The translations under genes and the position numbers were made by a program. Source: Streptomyces sp. NBC_01335 (GTDB lineage Bacteria > Actinomycetota > Actinomycetes > Streptomycetales > Streptomycetaceae). Taken from it: a stretch of 64,000 nt of DNA. Shown one piece after another: positions 35,977 through 43,756 of the stretch. How positions within the stretch are numbered: position 1 is the stretch's first letter; every line of letters starts with the position of its first letter. The notes under the pieces were generated by a model. The model searched no databases. It saw nothing but the letters and a program-made list of their open reading frames with translations, and had not been told where the DNA came from. The stretch spans positions 3,377,001 to 3,441,000 of the forward strand of contig NZ_CP108370.1 in assembly GCF_035953295.1 (NCBI RefSeq). The letters are read 5' to 3'.

Positions 35977-38070
35977 GTGTCCGCGCCGCACACCGCAGAA
36001 AGTGACACCCCCACCGATCCACTGGCCCGCGAGCGAGGTCATCTCGCCGCGTCCCGGGCGGCCCTGCGCGTCATGCGCGAGGACGTCCAGGCCCTCGACA
36101 TCCGCGACGTCACCGCCAACTGGGTGAACGCCGCCGTACTCCAGGCGCAGATCGACGAGCGCATCAAGGCGCTCGCCGACCTCTCGCACACCCCGCTCTT
36201 CTTCGGCCGTCTCGACTTCCGGCACCCGGTCGGCGGCGAGCTCGCCGAGGGCGCGGAGGGCGAGCGGTTCTACATCGGCCGCCGTCACGTCCACGACGCG
36301 CACGGCGACCCGATGGTCATCGACTGGCGTGCGCCGGTCTCGCAGTCGTTCTACCAGGCGTCCCGCCTCGACCCGCAGGACGTGGGGCTCCGCCGCCGCT
36401 TCGGTTACACCGGCGGCGAGCTGACCGCGTACGAGGACGAGGACCTCACGGCCCCCGCCGACACCGCCGCCTCCGGCACCACCAGCAAGCTGCTCCAGGC
36501 CGAGATCGAGCGGCCGCGCGTCGGTCCGATGCGGGACATCGTCGCGACGATCCAGCCCGAGCAGGACGAGATCGTCCGTAGCGAGCTGGGCGGCACGATC
36601 TGCGTGCAGGGAGGCCCCGGTACCGGAAAGACAGCGGTGGGCCTGCACCGTGTCGCGTACCTGCTGTACGCGCACCGGGACCGGCTGGCCCGTACCGGCA
36701 CGCTCGTCATCGGGCCGAACCGGTCGTTCCTCCACTACATCGAGCAGGTGCTCCCCGCCCTCGGCGAGATGGAGGTGCAGCAGGCGACCGTGGAGGACCT
36801 GGTCACCAGGAACGTCGAGGTGCGCGGCACCGACGAGGCGTCCGCCGCGCTGGTGAAGGGCGACGCGCGAATGGCCGAGGTGCTGCGGCGGGCGATCCGC
36901 TCGCACGTCACCCCGCCCACCGAGGGGATCGTGGTGGTGCGCGGTTCGCGCCGCTGGCGGGTCCCTGCGTACGAGGTGGCGGAGCTCGTCGAGGAACTGC
37001 TCGCCCGCGACATGCGGTACGGCGCCGCCCACGAGGCGCTGCCGCAGCGCATCGCGCACCGGGTGCTGGTGCGGATGGAGGAGGCCGGGGAGGCGCCGGA
37101 CGACCGGGTGCAGAACGCGGTGGCCCGTACGCCCGCCGTGAAGGCGGCGGTGAAGGCGGTCTGGCCCGCCGTCGATCCGGCGAAGCTGGTGCTGCGGCTG
37201 CTCTCCGACCCGGAGTTCCTGGCCGCGCACGCGGAGGGGCTGCTCACCGAGGACGAGCAGAAGGCGGTGGTGTGGACGAAGCCGGCCCGCAGCGTGAAGT
37301 CGGCGAAGTGGTCGACGGCGGACGCGGTGCTGATCGACGAGGCCCGCGATCTGGTGGAGCGCACGCACTCGCTCGGCCATGTGGTGCTCGACGAGGCGCA
37401 GGACCTCTCCCCGATGCAGTACCGGGCGGTGGGGCGGCGCTGTTCGACGGGTTCGGCGACCGTGCTGGGCGACCTCGCGCAGGGCACGACGCCCTGGTCG
37501 ACGCGGAGCTGGGCGGACGCGCTCGGGCATCTGGGCAAGCGGGACGCGCACGTGGAGGAGCTGACGGCGGGCTTCCGTGTGCCGCGCGAGGTGATCGCGT
37601 ACGCCTCCCGGCTGCTGCCCGCGATCGCGCCCGGGCTCGCGGCGGTCGAGTCGGTGCGTGAGTCGCCCGGTTCGCTGGCGGTACGCGCGGTGGGCGGTGC
37701 CGAGGAGCTGGTGGCGGCGGCGGTCGACGCGTGCGAGGAGGCGCTGGAGCAGGAGGGGTCGATCGGTCTGATCGCCGCCGACGCCCGCATCCCCGCGCTG
37801 GCCGAGGCGCTGGCGGCGGCCGGGCACACCGTGCTGTCGCCCGGTGAGGAGACGAGCGCCGCTTCGCGGCTGACGCTGGTCCCCGCCTCGCTCGCGAAGG
37901 GCCTGGAGTACGACTACGTGGTGCTGGACGAGCCGGCGGCCGTGGTCGACGGCGAGCCCGACGAGCGCACCGGGCTGCGCCGGCTGTACGTGGCGCTGAC
38001 CCGTGCGGTGTCGGGCCTCACGGTCGTGCACGCGGCCCCGCTGCCCCAGGCGCTGGCCGACGCGGTGTGA
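35977..38070 (+). CDS. HelD/HelR-family RNA polymerase recycling ATPase
   Basis: The 697-residue protein is a UvrD-like SF1 ATPase of the HelD type. A coiled-coil N-terminal arm (ERIKALADLSHTPLFFGRLDF) and the DWRAP motif of the HelD N-terminal domain come first. GGPGTGKT (Walker A, about residue 212) follows, then VLDEAQDL (Walker B), GDLAQGTTPW, AGFRVPREV and YVALTRAVSGLTVVH (motif VI). HelD proteins dislodge stalled RNA polymerase. The Streptomyces HelR form also protects against rifamycins, but I do not see a rifamycin-associated element upstream. A GTG start with GGAGG 8 bases upstream is used. Confidence 0.87.
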   Translation: MSAPHTAESDTPTDPLARERGHLAASRAALRVMREDVQALDIRDVTANWVNAAVLQAQIDERIKALADLSHTPLFFGRLDFRHPVGGELAEGAEGERFYIGRRHVHDAHGDPMVIDWRAPVSQSFYQASRLDPQDVGLRRRFGYTGGELTAYEDEDLTAPADTAASGTTSKLLQAEIERPRVGPMRDIVATIQPEQDEIVRSELGGTICVQGGPGTGKTAVGLHRVAYLLYAHRDRLARTGTLVIGPNRSFLHYIEQVLPALGEMEVQQATVEDLVTRNVEVRGTDEASAALVKGDARMAEVLRRAIRSHVTPPTEGIVVVRGSRRWRVPAYEVAELVEELLARDMRYGAAHEALPQRIAHRVLVRMEEAGEAPDDRVQNAVARTPAVKAAVKAVWPAVDPAKLVLRLLSDPEFLAAHAEGLLTEDEQKAVVWTKPARSVKSAKWSTADAVLIDEARDLVERTHSLGHVVLDEAQDLSPMQYRAVGRRCSTGSATVLGDLAQGTTPWSTRSWADALGHLGKRDAHVEELTAGFRVPREVIAYASRLLPAIAPGLAAVESVRESPGSLAVRAVGGAEELVAAAVDACEEALEQEGSIGLIAADARIPALAEALAAAGHTVLSPGEETSAASRLTLVPASLAKGLEYDYVVLDEPAAVVDGEPDERTGLRRLYVALTRAVSGLTVVHAAPLPQALADAV

Positions 38071-38100
38071 GGTACGGGGAGAGTCCGGGCCCCGTACCTC
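38069..38100. terminator. Hairpin terminator between helD-type gene and cutC
   Basis: An 11-bp perfect stem (38069-38079 with 38090-38100) overlaps the stop codon. A second GC palindrome follows at about 38103-38123. It lies between convergent genes. Confidence 0.65.
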
Positions 38101-38130
38101 TCCCCCGGGGCCAGGCCCCGGGGACACCGC

Positions 38131-38820
38131 CTACGCGTCGACGGCCTCGCGCCAGGCGCGTACCGCCGCCTCGTCCACCGGGCCGGTCCAGCCGTGCGGG
38201 CGGGCGGCGCCGCCGATGTGGAAGGCGTCGAGTCCGGCGGCCCGCAGGCTCGGCAGGTGTTCGAGGCGGAGGCCGCCGCCGACCAGGATCTGCGGCTCGT
38301 ACCCGGGTTCGCGGGAGCGGGCGGCCTCGTCGACCAGGGTCGGTACGCCGTCGTCGACCCCGGTCGCGGCGCCCGCCGTCAGGTAGGTGTCGAGTCCGGG
38401 CAGGTCCGCGAGCTGCTTGCGCAGCGAGCCCCGGTCGGTGGCCCGGTCGATCGCGCGGTGGAACGTCCAGGGGCAGCCGTCGAGTTCGGCGACGAGCCGT
38501 TCGACGGTGACCAGGTCGGCGTGGCCGTCCCGGTCCAGGAATCCGAAGACGAACTGGTCGGCGCCCGCCTCCCGCAGCTCGCCCAGCCGCCCGAGGAGGC
38601 GGTCGATGTCACCGACGGCGAAGCCGTCCTCCTGCCGGAGCATCACGCGCAGCGGGATGTCGACGGCCGCCCGGATGGCGGCGAACGTCTCCCGGGGCGG
38701 GGTGAGGCCGTCGGCGGCCATGTCGGTGACCAGTTCGAGTCGGTCCGCCCCACCGGCCTGGGCCGCGACCGCGTCCTCGGCGTCGAGCGCGATCACCTCC
38801 AGGAGTGCGCGCTTGCTCAT
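38131..38820 (-). CDS. cutC: CutC-family protein
   Basis: The 229-residue TIM-barrel protein matches CutC: LEVIALDAEDAVAAQAGGADRLEL at the start (given here only in part), the DGLTPP loop and the typical FHRAID and ILVGGGL motifs. The family is historically linked to copper homeostasis, but its biochemical role is unclear. GTGGGGAC precedes the ATG. Confidence 0.88.
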   Translation of the reverse strand: MSKRALLEVIALDAEDAVAAQAGGADRLELVTDMAADGLTPPRETFAAIRAAVDIPLRVMLRQEDGFAVGDIDRLLGRLGELREAGADQFVFGFLDRDGHADLVTVERLVAELDGCPWTFHRAIDRATDRGSLRKQLADLPGLDTYLTAGAATGVDDGVPTLVDEAARSREPGYEPQILVGGGLRLEHLPSLRAAGLDAFHIGGAARPHGWTGPVDEAAVRAWREAVDA

Positions 38821-38987
38821 GTGTCCCCACTTCTCGGGATGACGCCCTCGGATCGGACCGGATCGGATGGGACCGACGTCAAGAGGTCTAGGCCAATATC
38901 CGGGCCAGCCTACGGTCGATCGCGCGGCGGCGCAGCCCTCCGGGGCCCTTGCGGGTGACCCTGACCTCGGAAAAGCTCCAGGTGGTG

Positions 38988-39857
38988 TCACATCGTCACG
39001 AACCGGAGCGGGGTCCCCGGGACGGCCTGGGCCGCCGCCGCGAGGGCGTGGGCCGGGACGACGCCGACGACCGGGTAGCCGCCGGTCGTCGGGTGGTCGT
39101 GCAGGAACACCACCGGGCGGCCGTCCGGAGGGACCTGGACCGCGCCGAGCACCATGCCCTCGCTGGGGAGTTCGCCGTCGACGGCCCGTTCCAGCGCGGG
39201 GCCCTCGGTGCGCAGCCCGATGCGGTTGCTCGCGGCGGAGACGCGGTACGCGGCCGTGGTCAGGGTCCGCAGGGCGTCCTCGGTGAACCAGGCGTGCCGG
39301 GGCCCCGGGCGGACCGGCAGCACCAGCCCGCGGGGCGCGGCGGGGGCAGCCGTCCAGGGCGCGGCGGCCGGGAGCGCCGGGGCGGTGGCGGGCGGTTCGC
39401 CGAGCGGCAGGGTGTCCCCGTCGCGGAGCGGGGGCGGGCCGAGCCCGGAGAGCAGGTCGGCGGAGCGGCTGCCCAGCACCGTCTCCGGCTCCAGGCCGCC
39501 CGCGAACGCCAGGTAACTCCGCAGGCCGCTGAGGGCGGGGCCCGCCTCCAGCACCGCGCCCGCCCGCACCCGGACGGGGGCGCCCCAGGCCGCCGGGCGG
39601 CCGTCGACCGTCACCCGGCAGACGGCGCCGCCGACCACCGCGACCACGGTCCGGTCGGGGCGGACCGCGCAGCCGGTGGCGGTGGTCTCCAGCACGGCGG
39701 CGGTGGGGTCATTGCCCACCAGCCGGTTGGCGAGCCGGTGCGCGGGCGCGTCCAGCGCCCCGGCCCTGGGGACGCCGAGGTGCGCCCAGCCGGTGCGCCC
39801 GGCGTCCTGGACGGTGGTCAGCGCGCCGGCGCGCACCACCCGCAGCAGCCCGCTCAC
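38988..39857 (-). CDS. pxpC: 5-oxoprolinase subunit C
   Basis: The 289-residue protein is a biotin-dependent carboxyltransferase-like subunit (KipA/PxpC). Motifs include TTVQDAGRTGWAHLGVPRAG, SYLAFAGGLE and LHDHPTTGGYPVVG. With PxpA and PxpB it hydrolyses 5-oxoproline to glutamate using ATP. The GTG start overlaps the pxpB stop by 4 bp. Confidence 0.9.
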   Translation of the reverse strand: MSGLLRVVRAGALTTVQDAGRTGWAHLGVPRAGALDAPAHRLANRLVGNDPTAAVLETTATGCAVRPDRTVVAVVGGAVCRVTVDGRPAAWGAPVRVRAGAVLEAGPALSGLRSYLAFAGGLEPETVLGSRSADLLSGLGPPPLRDGDTLPLGEPPATAPALPAAAPWTAAPAAPRGLVLPVRPGPRHAWFTEDALRTLTTAAYRVSAASNRIGLRTEGPALERAVDGELPSEGMVLGAVQVPPDGRPVVFLHDHPTTGGYPVVGVVPAHALAAAAQAVPGTPLRFVTM

Positions 39858-40669
39858 GCCCGCTCGCCCCCGCTCCCGGGTTCCGCCTCGGGTGCCACCG
39901 GTACGAACCGCACCCGCGCCCCCGGGACCAGCAGGGCCGCCGGGTCGCGGGCCGGGTCCCAGAGCCGGGCCGGGTCCGGCATCCGGCCGATCAGCTGCCA
40001 GCCGCCGGGCGAGACACGCGGGTAGACACCGGTGTACGGCCCGGCCAGCGCGAGCGCCCCCGCCGGAACCCGGGTGCGCGGGGTCGCGCGCCGGGGTACG
40101 TGCAGGCGCTCGGGCAGCCCGGTGAGGTACCCGAATCCGGGGGCGAACCCGCAGAACGCGACACGGAAGGCCGTACCGGAGTGCACGGCACCGACCTCCC
40201 CGGGCGGTACGCCCCAGAGCGCGGCGACCTCGTCGAGGTCCGGGCCGTCGTAGACCACCGGGATCTCCACGGCGGGACCGTCCGCGCGGCGCAGCGGCTC
40301 CACGGTCCACCCGGCCAGCTCCCGCGCGAACCGGTCGAGCCCGGCGCCACCACCGATGCGTCCGGCGCCACCACCCGTACGTCCGGCGGCCCTGATCCCG
40401 TCGAGCAGGACGGTGCGCGCGCCGGGCACGATCTCGCGGACCGGTGGCAGCTCGCCCCGGTCGCGGCGGCGCAGCACCTCGGCGTGGAACGCCTCGGCGG
40501 CCTCCCCGGAGTCCAGCTCGACCAGGAGCCCGTCCCGCCCGGCCGGCAGCACCCGCGCGGAGGCGGCGCCCCCCGGCTCCGTACCGCCCGCGCTCACGCT
40601 CCCCGTACCGCTCACTCCCCCCGTACCGCTCACGCTCCCCGTACCGCTCACGCTCCCCGTACCGCTCAC
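39854..40669 (-). CDS. pxpB: 5-oxoprolinase subunit B with repeat N-terminus
   Basis: The 271-residue KipI/PxpB subunit contains family motifs VPVVYDGPDLDEVA (here IPVVYDG), FCGFAPGFGYL and PRRATPRTRVPAG. The family core begins near residue 38 (RVLPAGRDGLLVEL). Before it lie four SGTGS-type repeats from 18-bp tandem units, each with an in-frame GTG and an upstream GGGGAGC. The true start could therefore be any of five GTGs. The first is given because it overlaps pxpA by 4 bp. Confidence 0.85.
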   Translation of the reverse strand: MSGTGSVSGTGSVSGTGGVSGTGSVSAGGTEPGGAASARVLPAGRDGLLVELDSGEAAEAFHAEVLRRRDRGELPPVREIVPGARTVLLDGIRAAGRTGGGAGRIGGGAGLDRFARELAGWTVEPLRRADGPAVEIPVVYDGPDLDEVAALWGVPPGEVGAVHSGTAFRVAFCGFAPGFGYLTGLPERLHVPRRATPRTRVPAGALALAGPYTGVYPRVSPGGWQLIGRMPDPARLWDPARDPAALLVPGARVRFVPVAPEAEPGSGGERA

Positions 40670-40670
40670 G
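40592..40670. repeat. 18-bp tandem repeat, 4.4 copies, at pxpB start
   Basis: Unit gctcacgctccccgtacc is repeated at 40592, 40610, 40628 and 40646, with a partial fifth copy to 40670. The second copy has two changes. Each unit provides a potential GTG start plus ribosome-site-like GGGGAGC on the minus strand, all in one frame. Confidence 0.95.
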
Positions 40671-41427
40671 CGAACGCCCTTACGGCGACGTCCGCTTCCT
40701 CCAGCGCGGCCCGCACCCGTCGGGCGAGCGCCGCCGCGCCGGGGGTGTCGCCGTGCAGGCAGAGGGAGCGGGCGGCGACCGGGACGGTGCTGCCGTCGGC
40801 GGCGGCGACCGTGCGGTCCACCGTCATCCGGACCGCACGGCGTACGACCTCGTCGGGGTCCTCCACGACCGCGCCCGCCTCACCGCGCGGCACCAGGGTG
40901 CCCTGCGGGGTGTACGCGCGGTCCGCGAACGCCTCCTCCACGGCGGGCAGTCGGGCCTCGCGGGCGTGGGCGAGCAGCCGGGAGCCGGGCAGGCCGAGGA
41001 CGGGGAGGTCCCCACCGGCCAGCAGCACCCCCTCGATCACGGCACGCGCCTGGGCGTCGTCGTGGACCGCGCGGTTGTAGAGCGCGCCGTGCGGTTTGAC
41101 GTACGCGACGCGGGAGCCGGCCGCCTCGGCGAAGACCCGCAACGCGCCGATCTGGTAGGCGATTTCGGCGGTCAGCTCGGCCGCCGGGACATCCATCGAG
41201 CGGCGTCCGAAGCCCGCCAGGTCCCGGTAGGACACCTGCGCCCCGATCGTCACGCCCCGGGCCGCCGCACCCTCGCAGACGCGGCGCATCACCGCCGGAT
41301 CGCCCGCGTGGAAGCCGCAGGCGACGTTGGCGCTGGTGACGCAGGAGAGCAGTGCGTCGTCGTCGGTGAGCGTCCAGCGGCCGAAGCCTTCGCCGAGATC
41401 GGCGTTGAGGTCCATGGTGGTGGTCAC
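40666..41427 (-). CDS. pxpA: 5-oxoprolinase subunit A
   Basis: The 253-residue LamB/YcsF family protein has DLNADLGEGFG at its N-terminus, NVACGFHAGDP and VKPHGALYN, the standard motifs. It is the first gene of a tightly overlapping pxpA-pxpB-pxpC operon. A GTG start at 41427 or an ATG at 41415 is possible. Substrate: 5-oxoproline (pyroglutamate). Confidence 0.92.
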   Translation of the reverse strand: MTTTMDLNADLGEGFGRWTLTDDDALLSCVTSANVACGFHAGDPAVMRRVCEGAAARGVTIGAQVSYRDLAGFGRRSMDVPAAELTAEIAYQIGALRVFAEAAGSRVAYVKPHGALYNRAVHDDAQARAVIEGVLLAGGDLPVLGLPGSRLLAHAREARLPAVEEAFADRAYTPQGTLVPRGEAGAVVEDPDEVVRRAVRMTVDRTVAAADGSTVPVAARSLCLHGDTPGAAALARRVRAALEEADVAVRAFA

Positions 41428-41518
41428 GGGTGCACGCTAGCGCGCCACCGCCCCGGCGCCGAGAGGTCTCGGGGCCGGGGCGGTCGGGTCGAACAGGTCG
41501 AGCGGCCGAGCGAGGCGA

Positions 41519-41549
41519 GCGGTCGAGCGGTCGAGCGGTCGAGCGGGTC
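41519..41549. repeat. 9-bp tandem repeat
   Basis: Three to four copies of ggtcgagcg lie just beyond the stop codon of the subtilisin gene, in the spacer before pxpA. Confidence 0.8.
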
Positions 41550-41552
41550 GGA

Positions 41553-42809
41553 CTACAGGCCGTCGGTGAAGAGGAGGTGGTTGGGGGTGCCCTGACCGAC
41601 GCCCGTCAGGACGTCCCGGGTGGACACCTCGTCGAGCCAGGCGGCGACTTCGGCGGAGTCGGCGCCGGGGTTGGCCTGCTTGTAGAGGGCGGCGAGGCCG
41701 GTGGCGTGCGGGGCCGCCATCGAGGTGCCGTTCATGGAGACCGAGCCGCCGCCGAGCCGGGCCGAGACGATGTCCTGGCCGGGGGCGTAGAGGCTGACGC
41801 ACGCGCCCCAGTTGGAGAAGGAGGTCTGCTGGTCGTCGCGGTTGGAGGCCGCGACGGTCAGGGCCCCGTCGGCGGAGGCGGGCGAGACGTCGCAGGCGTC
41901 CTTGGCGTCGTTGCCCGCCGCGAGGACGGGGAGGACACCCGAGGCGGAGAGCGCGGTCGTGGCGCGGTTGACCGTCTGGGACTTGCCGCCGCCCAGGGAG
42001 CCGTTGAGGACGGCGGGCTGCACGGCGTTCCGGGCGACCCAGTCGAGGCCCGCGATCAGCCCGGAGCTGGAGCCCTGCCCGTTGCAGTTCAGGACGCGGA
42101 CGCTGACCAGACTCGCCTCGGGGGCGACGCCGTACGTGCTGCCCCCGACGGTGCCCGCGACGTGCGTGCCGTGGCCGAAGCAGTCCGCGCCACGACGGCC
42201 GTCGCCCACGGCGTCGAAGCCGAAGGAGGCCCGGGTCCCGCCGGCCCCACCGAACTCGGTGTGCTGGTAGTCGATGCCGGAGTCGAGGATGTAGGCGGTC
42301 ACCCCGGCGCCGTCGCCGCCGGTGGTGAAGTCGCCGTCGAGCGGCAGGTTCCGCTGGTCGATGCGGTCCAGGCCCCAGGTGGAGGCCGGTGCGAGGCGGC
42401 CGGAGGCGGCCCTCGACGTGGAGGCCGTCCTCAGGGCGGGGGCGGTCTCCGACGCGGGGACGGCTTCCGACGCGGGGGCGGAACTCATCGCGTCCTCCTC
42501 CACCGACGTCACGCCGGGGGTGTTGCGGAGGGTCGTCAGCTGGGCCGGGGTGAGCGGGACGGCGAAGCCGTTGAGCGCCTTGCTGTACGTGAAGGTCGGC
42601 GCCAGGCCCAGCTTCTGCGCGGTCCCCGCCGCGTCCACGAGCGGGTCGAGGGTGACGATGTACCGGCCGGGGATCGGGACCCCGGCACGGATCAGCGGCG
42701 CGGGCTGCGGGTTCGGCGGCGTGGGCGCGGAAGCCGCACTGGTGGCGAGCGGGCCCGCGAGGGCGAGGGCGAATGCGGACGCGAGTACGAGCGCGTGGCG
42801 AGTGTGCAC
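41553..42809 (-). CDS. Secreted subtilisin-like protease (S8)
   Basis: The 418-residue preproprotein has a signal peptide of about 27 residues, an inhibitor I9 propeptide (GRYIVTLDP... GVTSVEEDA) and a proteinase-K-like catalytic domain from about residue 143. Catalytic residues are visible: Asp 176 (YILDSGID), His 213 (GHGTHVAG), Ser 363 (NGTSMAAPH) and the oxyanion Asn 300 (AAGN). An Ala/Ser/Thr-rich linker joins propeptide and protease. It is expected to act outside the cell. A GTG start is used. Confidence 0.92.
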   Translation of the reverse strand: MHTRHALVLASAFALALAGPLATSAASAPTPPNPQPAPLIRAGVPIPGRYIVTLDPLVDAAGTAQKLGLAPTFTYSKALNGFAVPLTPAQLTTLRNTPGVTSVEEDAMSSAPASEAVPASETAPALRTASTSRAASGRLAPASTWGLDRIDQRNLPLDGDFTTGGDGAGVTAYILDSGIDYQHTEFGGAGGTRASFGFDAVGDGRRGADCFGHGTHVAGTVGGSTYGVAPEASLVSVRVLNCNGQGSSSGLIAGLDWVARNAVQPAVLNGSLGGGKSQTVNRATTALSASGVLPVLAAGNDAKDACDVSPASADGALTVAASNRDDQQTSFSNWGACVSLYAPGQDIVSARLGGGSVSMNGTSMAAPHATGLAALYKQANPGADSAEVAAWLDEVSTRDVLTGVGQGTPNHLLFTDGL

Positions 42810-42939
42810 GGGCCGAGACGATCATGCGAAAAGTCCCCGGCCTACGACCCGTCCCGGAGGTTCGCCGCACACCGGAAGCACTTCCGGAATGCGCTCCCCC
42901 GTTCGGACCTGGGGCCGTAAGCCTCGGGGAACAGCCTCA

Positions 42940-42997
42940 GGTCGTGTGTCGAATGTGGCGCCCTCCGGGCGGACGGCGCCACATTCGACACACGGCC
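42940..42997. repeat. 23-bp inverted repeat in divergent promoter region
   Basis: The arms 42940-42962 and 42975-42997 pair over 23 bp with one mismatch (core gtgtgtcgaatgtggcgcc), with a 12-base loop. It ends 12 bp before the HD gene start, between the divergent protease and HD genes. It could be a regulator site, an mRNA hairpin or a very short MITE-like unit. Confidence 0.85.
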
Positions 42998-43009
42998 TAG
43001 AGTTCCCGC

Positions 43010-43675
43010 ATGTCCGACGAGACCGCGCACACTCACGACCTCCGCATCCGCTGGCAGGAGGCCCTCGTGGCCGCCCGGGGCGGCGCGGCCGGCCCCGACC
43101 CGCTCCCGTACGCCGAGAACCTGATGGAGCGGTGGGCCGAGCCGCAGCGGAAGTACCACACCACCACCCATCTGACGGCGGTCCTGAACGGGATCGACGT
43201 CCTCGCCGCGCACGCCGGGGAGCCGGAACTCGTCCGGCTGGCCGCCTGGTTCCACGACGCGGTCTACCGGCCCGACCGTTCCGAGAACGAGGAACGCAGC
43301 GCCGCCCTCGCCGAGCGGGCGCTGCCCGAAGCGGGGGTCCCGGCCGGGGCGACCGCCGAGGTGGCGCGGCTGGTCCGGCTCACCGTGACGCACGACCCGG
43401 CGGAGGGCGACCGCAACGGCGAGGTGCTGTGCGACGCCGACCTGGCGATCCTGGCGTCGGGCCCCAAGGCGTACGCGCACTACACCGCGGAGGTCCGCGC
43501 GGAGTACGGCTTCGTGCCGGACGACCTCTTCCGGGAGGGCCGGGCCGGGGTGCTGCGGCAACTGCTCGGGCTGCCGAGGCTGTTCCGTACGCCGTACGGG
43601 GCCGAACACTGGGAGGCGCGGGCGCGGCAGAACCTGACGACGGAGCTGGAACTGCTGGAGGCCACCCTGCCGTGA
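43010..43675 (+). CDS. HD-domain phosphohydrolase (COG4339-like)
   Basis: The 221-residue protein shows the HD pattern: KYHTTTHL (metal His), WFHDAVY (His-Asp pair) and a distal LCDADLAIL Asp. It belongs to predicted metal-dependent HD phosphohydrolases whose substrate is unknown. The ATG lies just after the 23-bp hairpin with no strong ribosome site. Confidence 0.85.
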   Translation: MSDETAHTHDLRIRWQEALVAARGGAAGPDPLPYAENLMERWAEPQRKYHTTTHLTAVLNGIDVLAAHAGEPELVRLAAWFHDAVYRPDRSENEERSAALAERALPEAGVPAGATAEVARLVRLTVTHDPAEGDRNGEVLCDADLAILASGPKAYAHYTAEVRAEYGFVPDDLFREGRAGVLRQLLGLPRLFRTPYGAEHWEARARQNLTTELELLEATLP

Positions 43676-43693
43676 CGGGGCGCGCCCGCCGAC

Positions 43694-43732
43694 GACCGCG
43701 CCCCGTACGGACGTTCCGTACGGGGCGCGGTC
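43694..43732. terminator. Bidirectional terminator
   Basis: A perfect 18-bp stem (43694-43711 with 43715-43732) with a 3-base loop lies between the convergent HD and MFS genes. Confidence 0.88.
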
Positions 43733-43756
43733 ACGAGCGGGTGGGACGTCAGCGGG

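Noticed and set aside
40592..40670. CRISPR-like array
   Set aside because: The repeats are 18 bp, contiguous and in coding frame, with no spacers and no cas genes.
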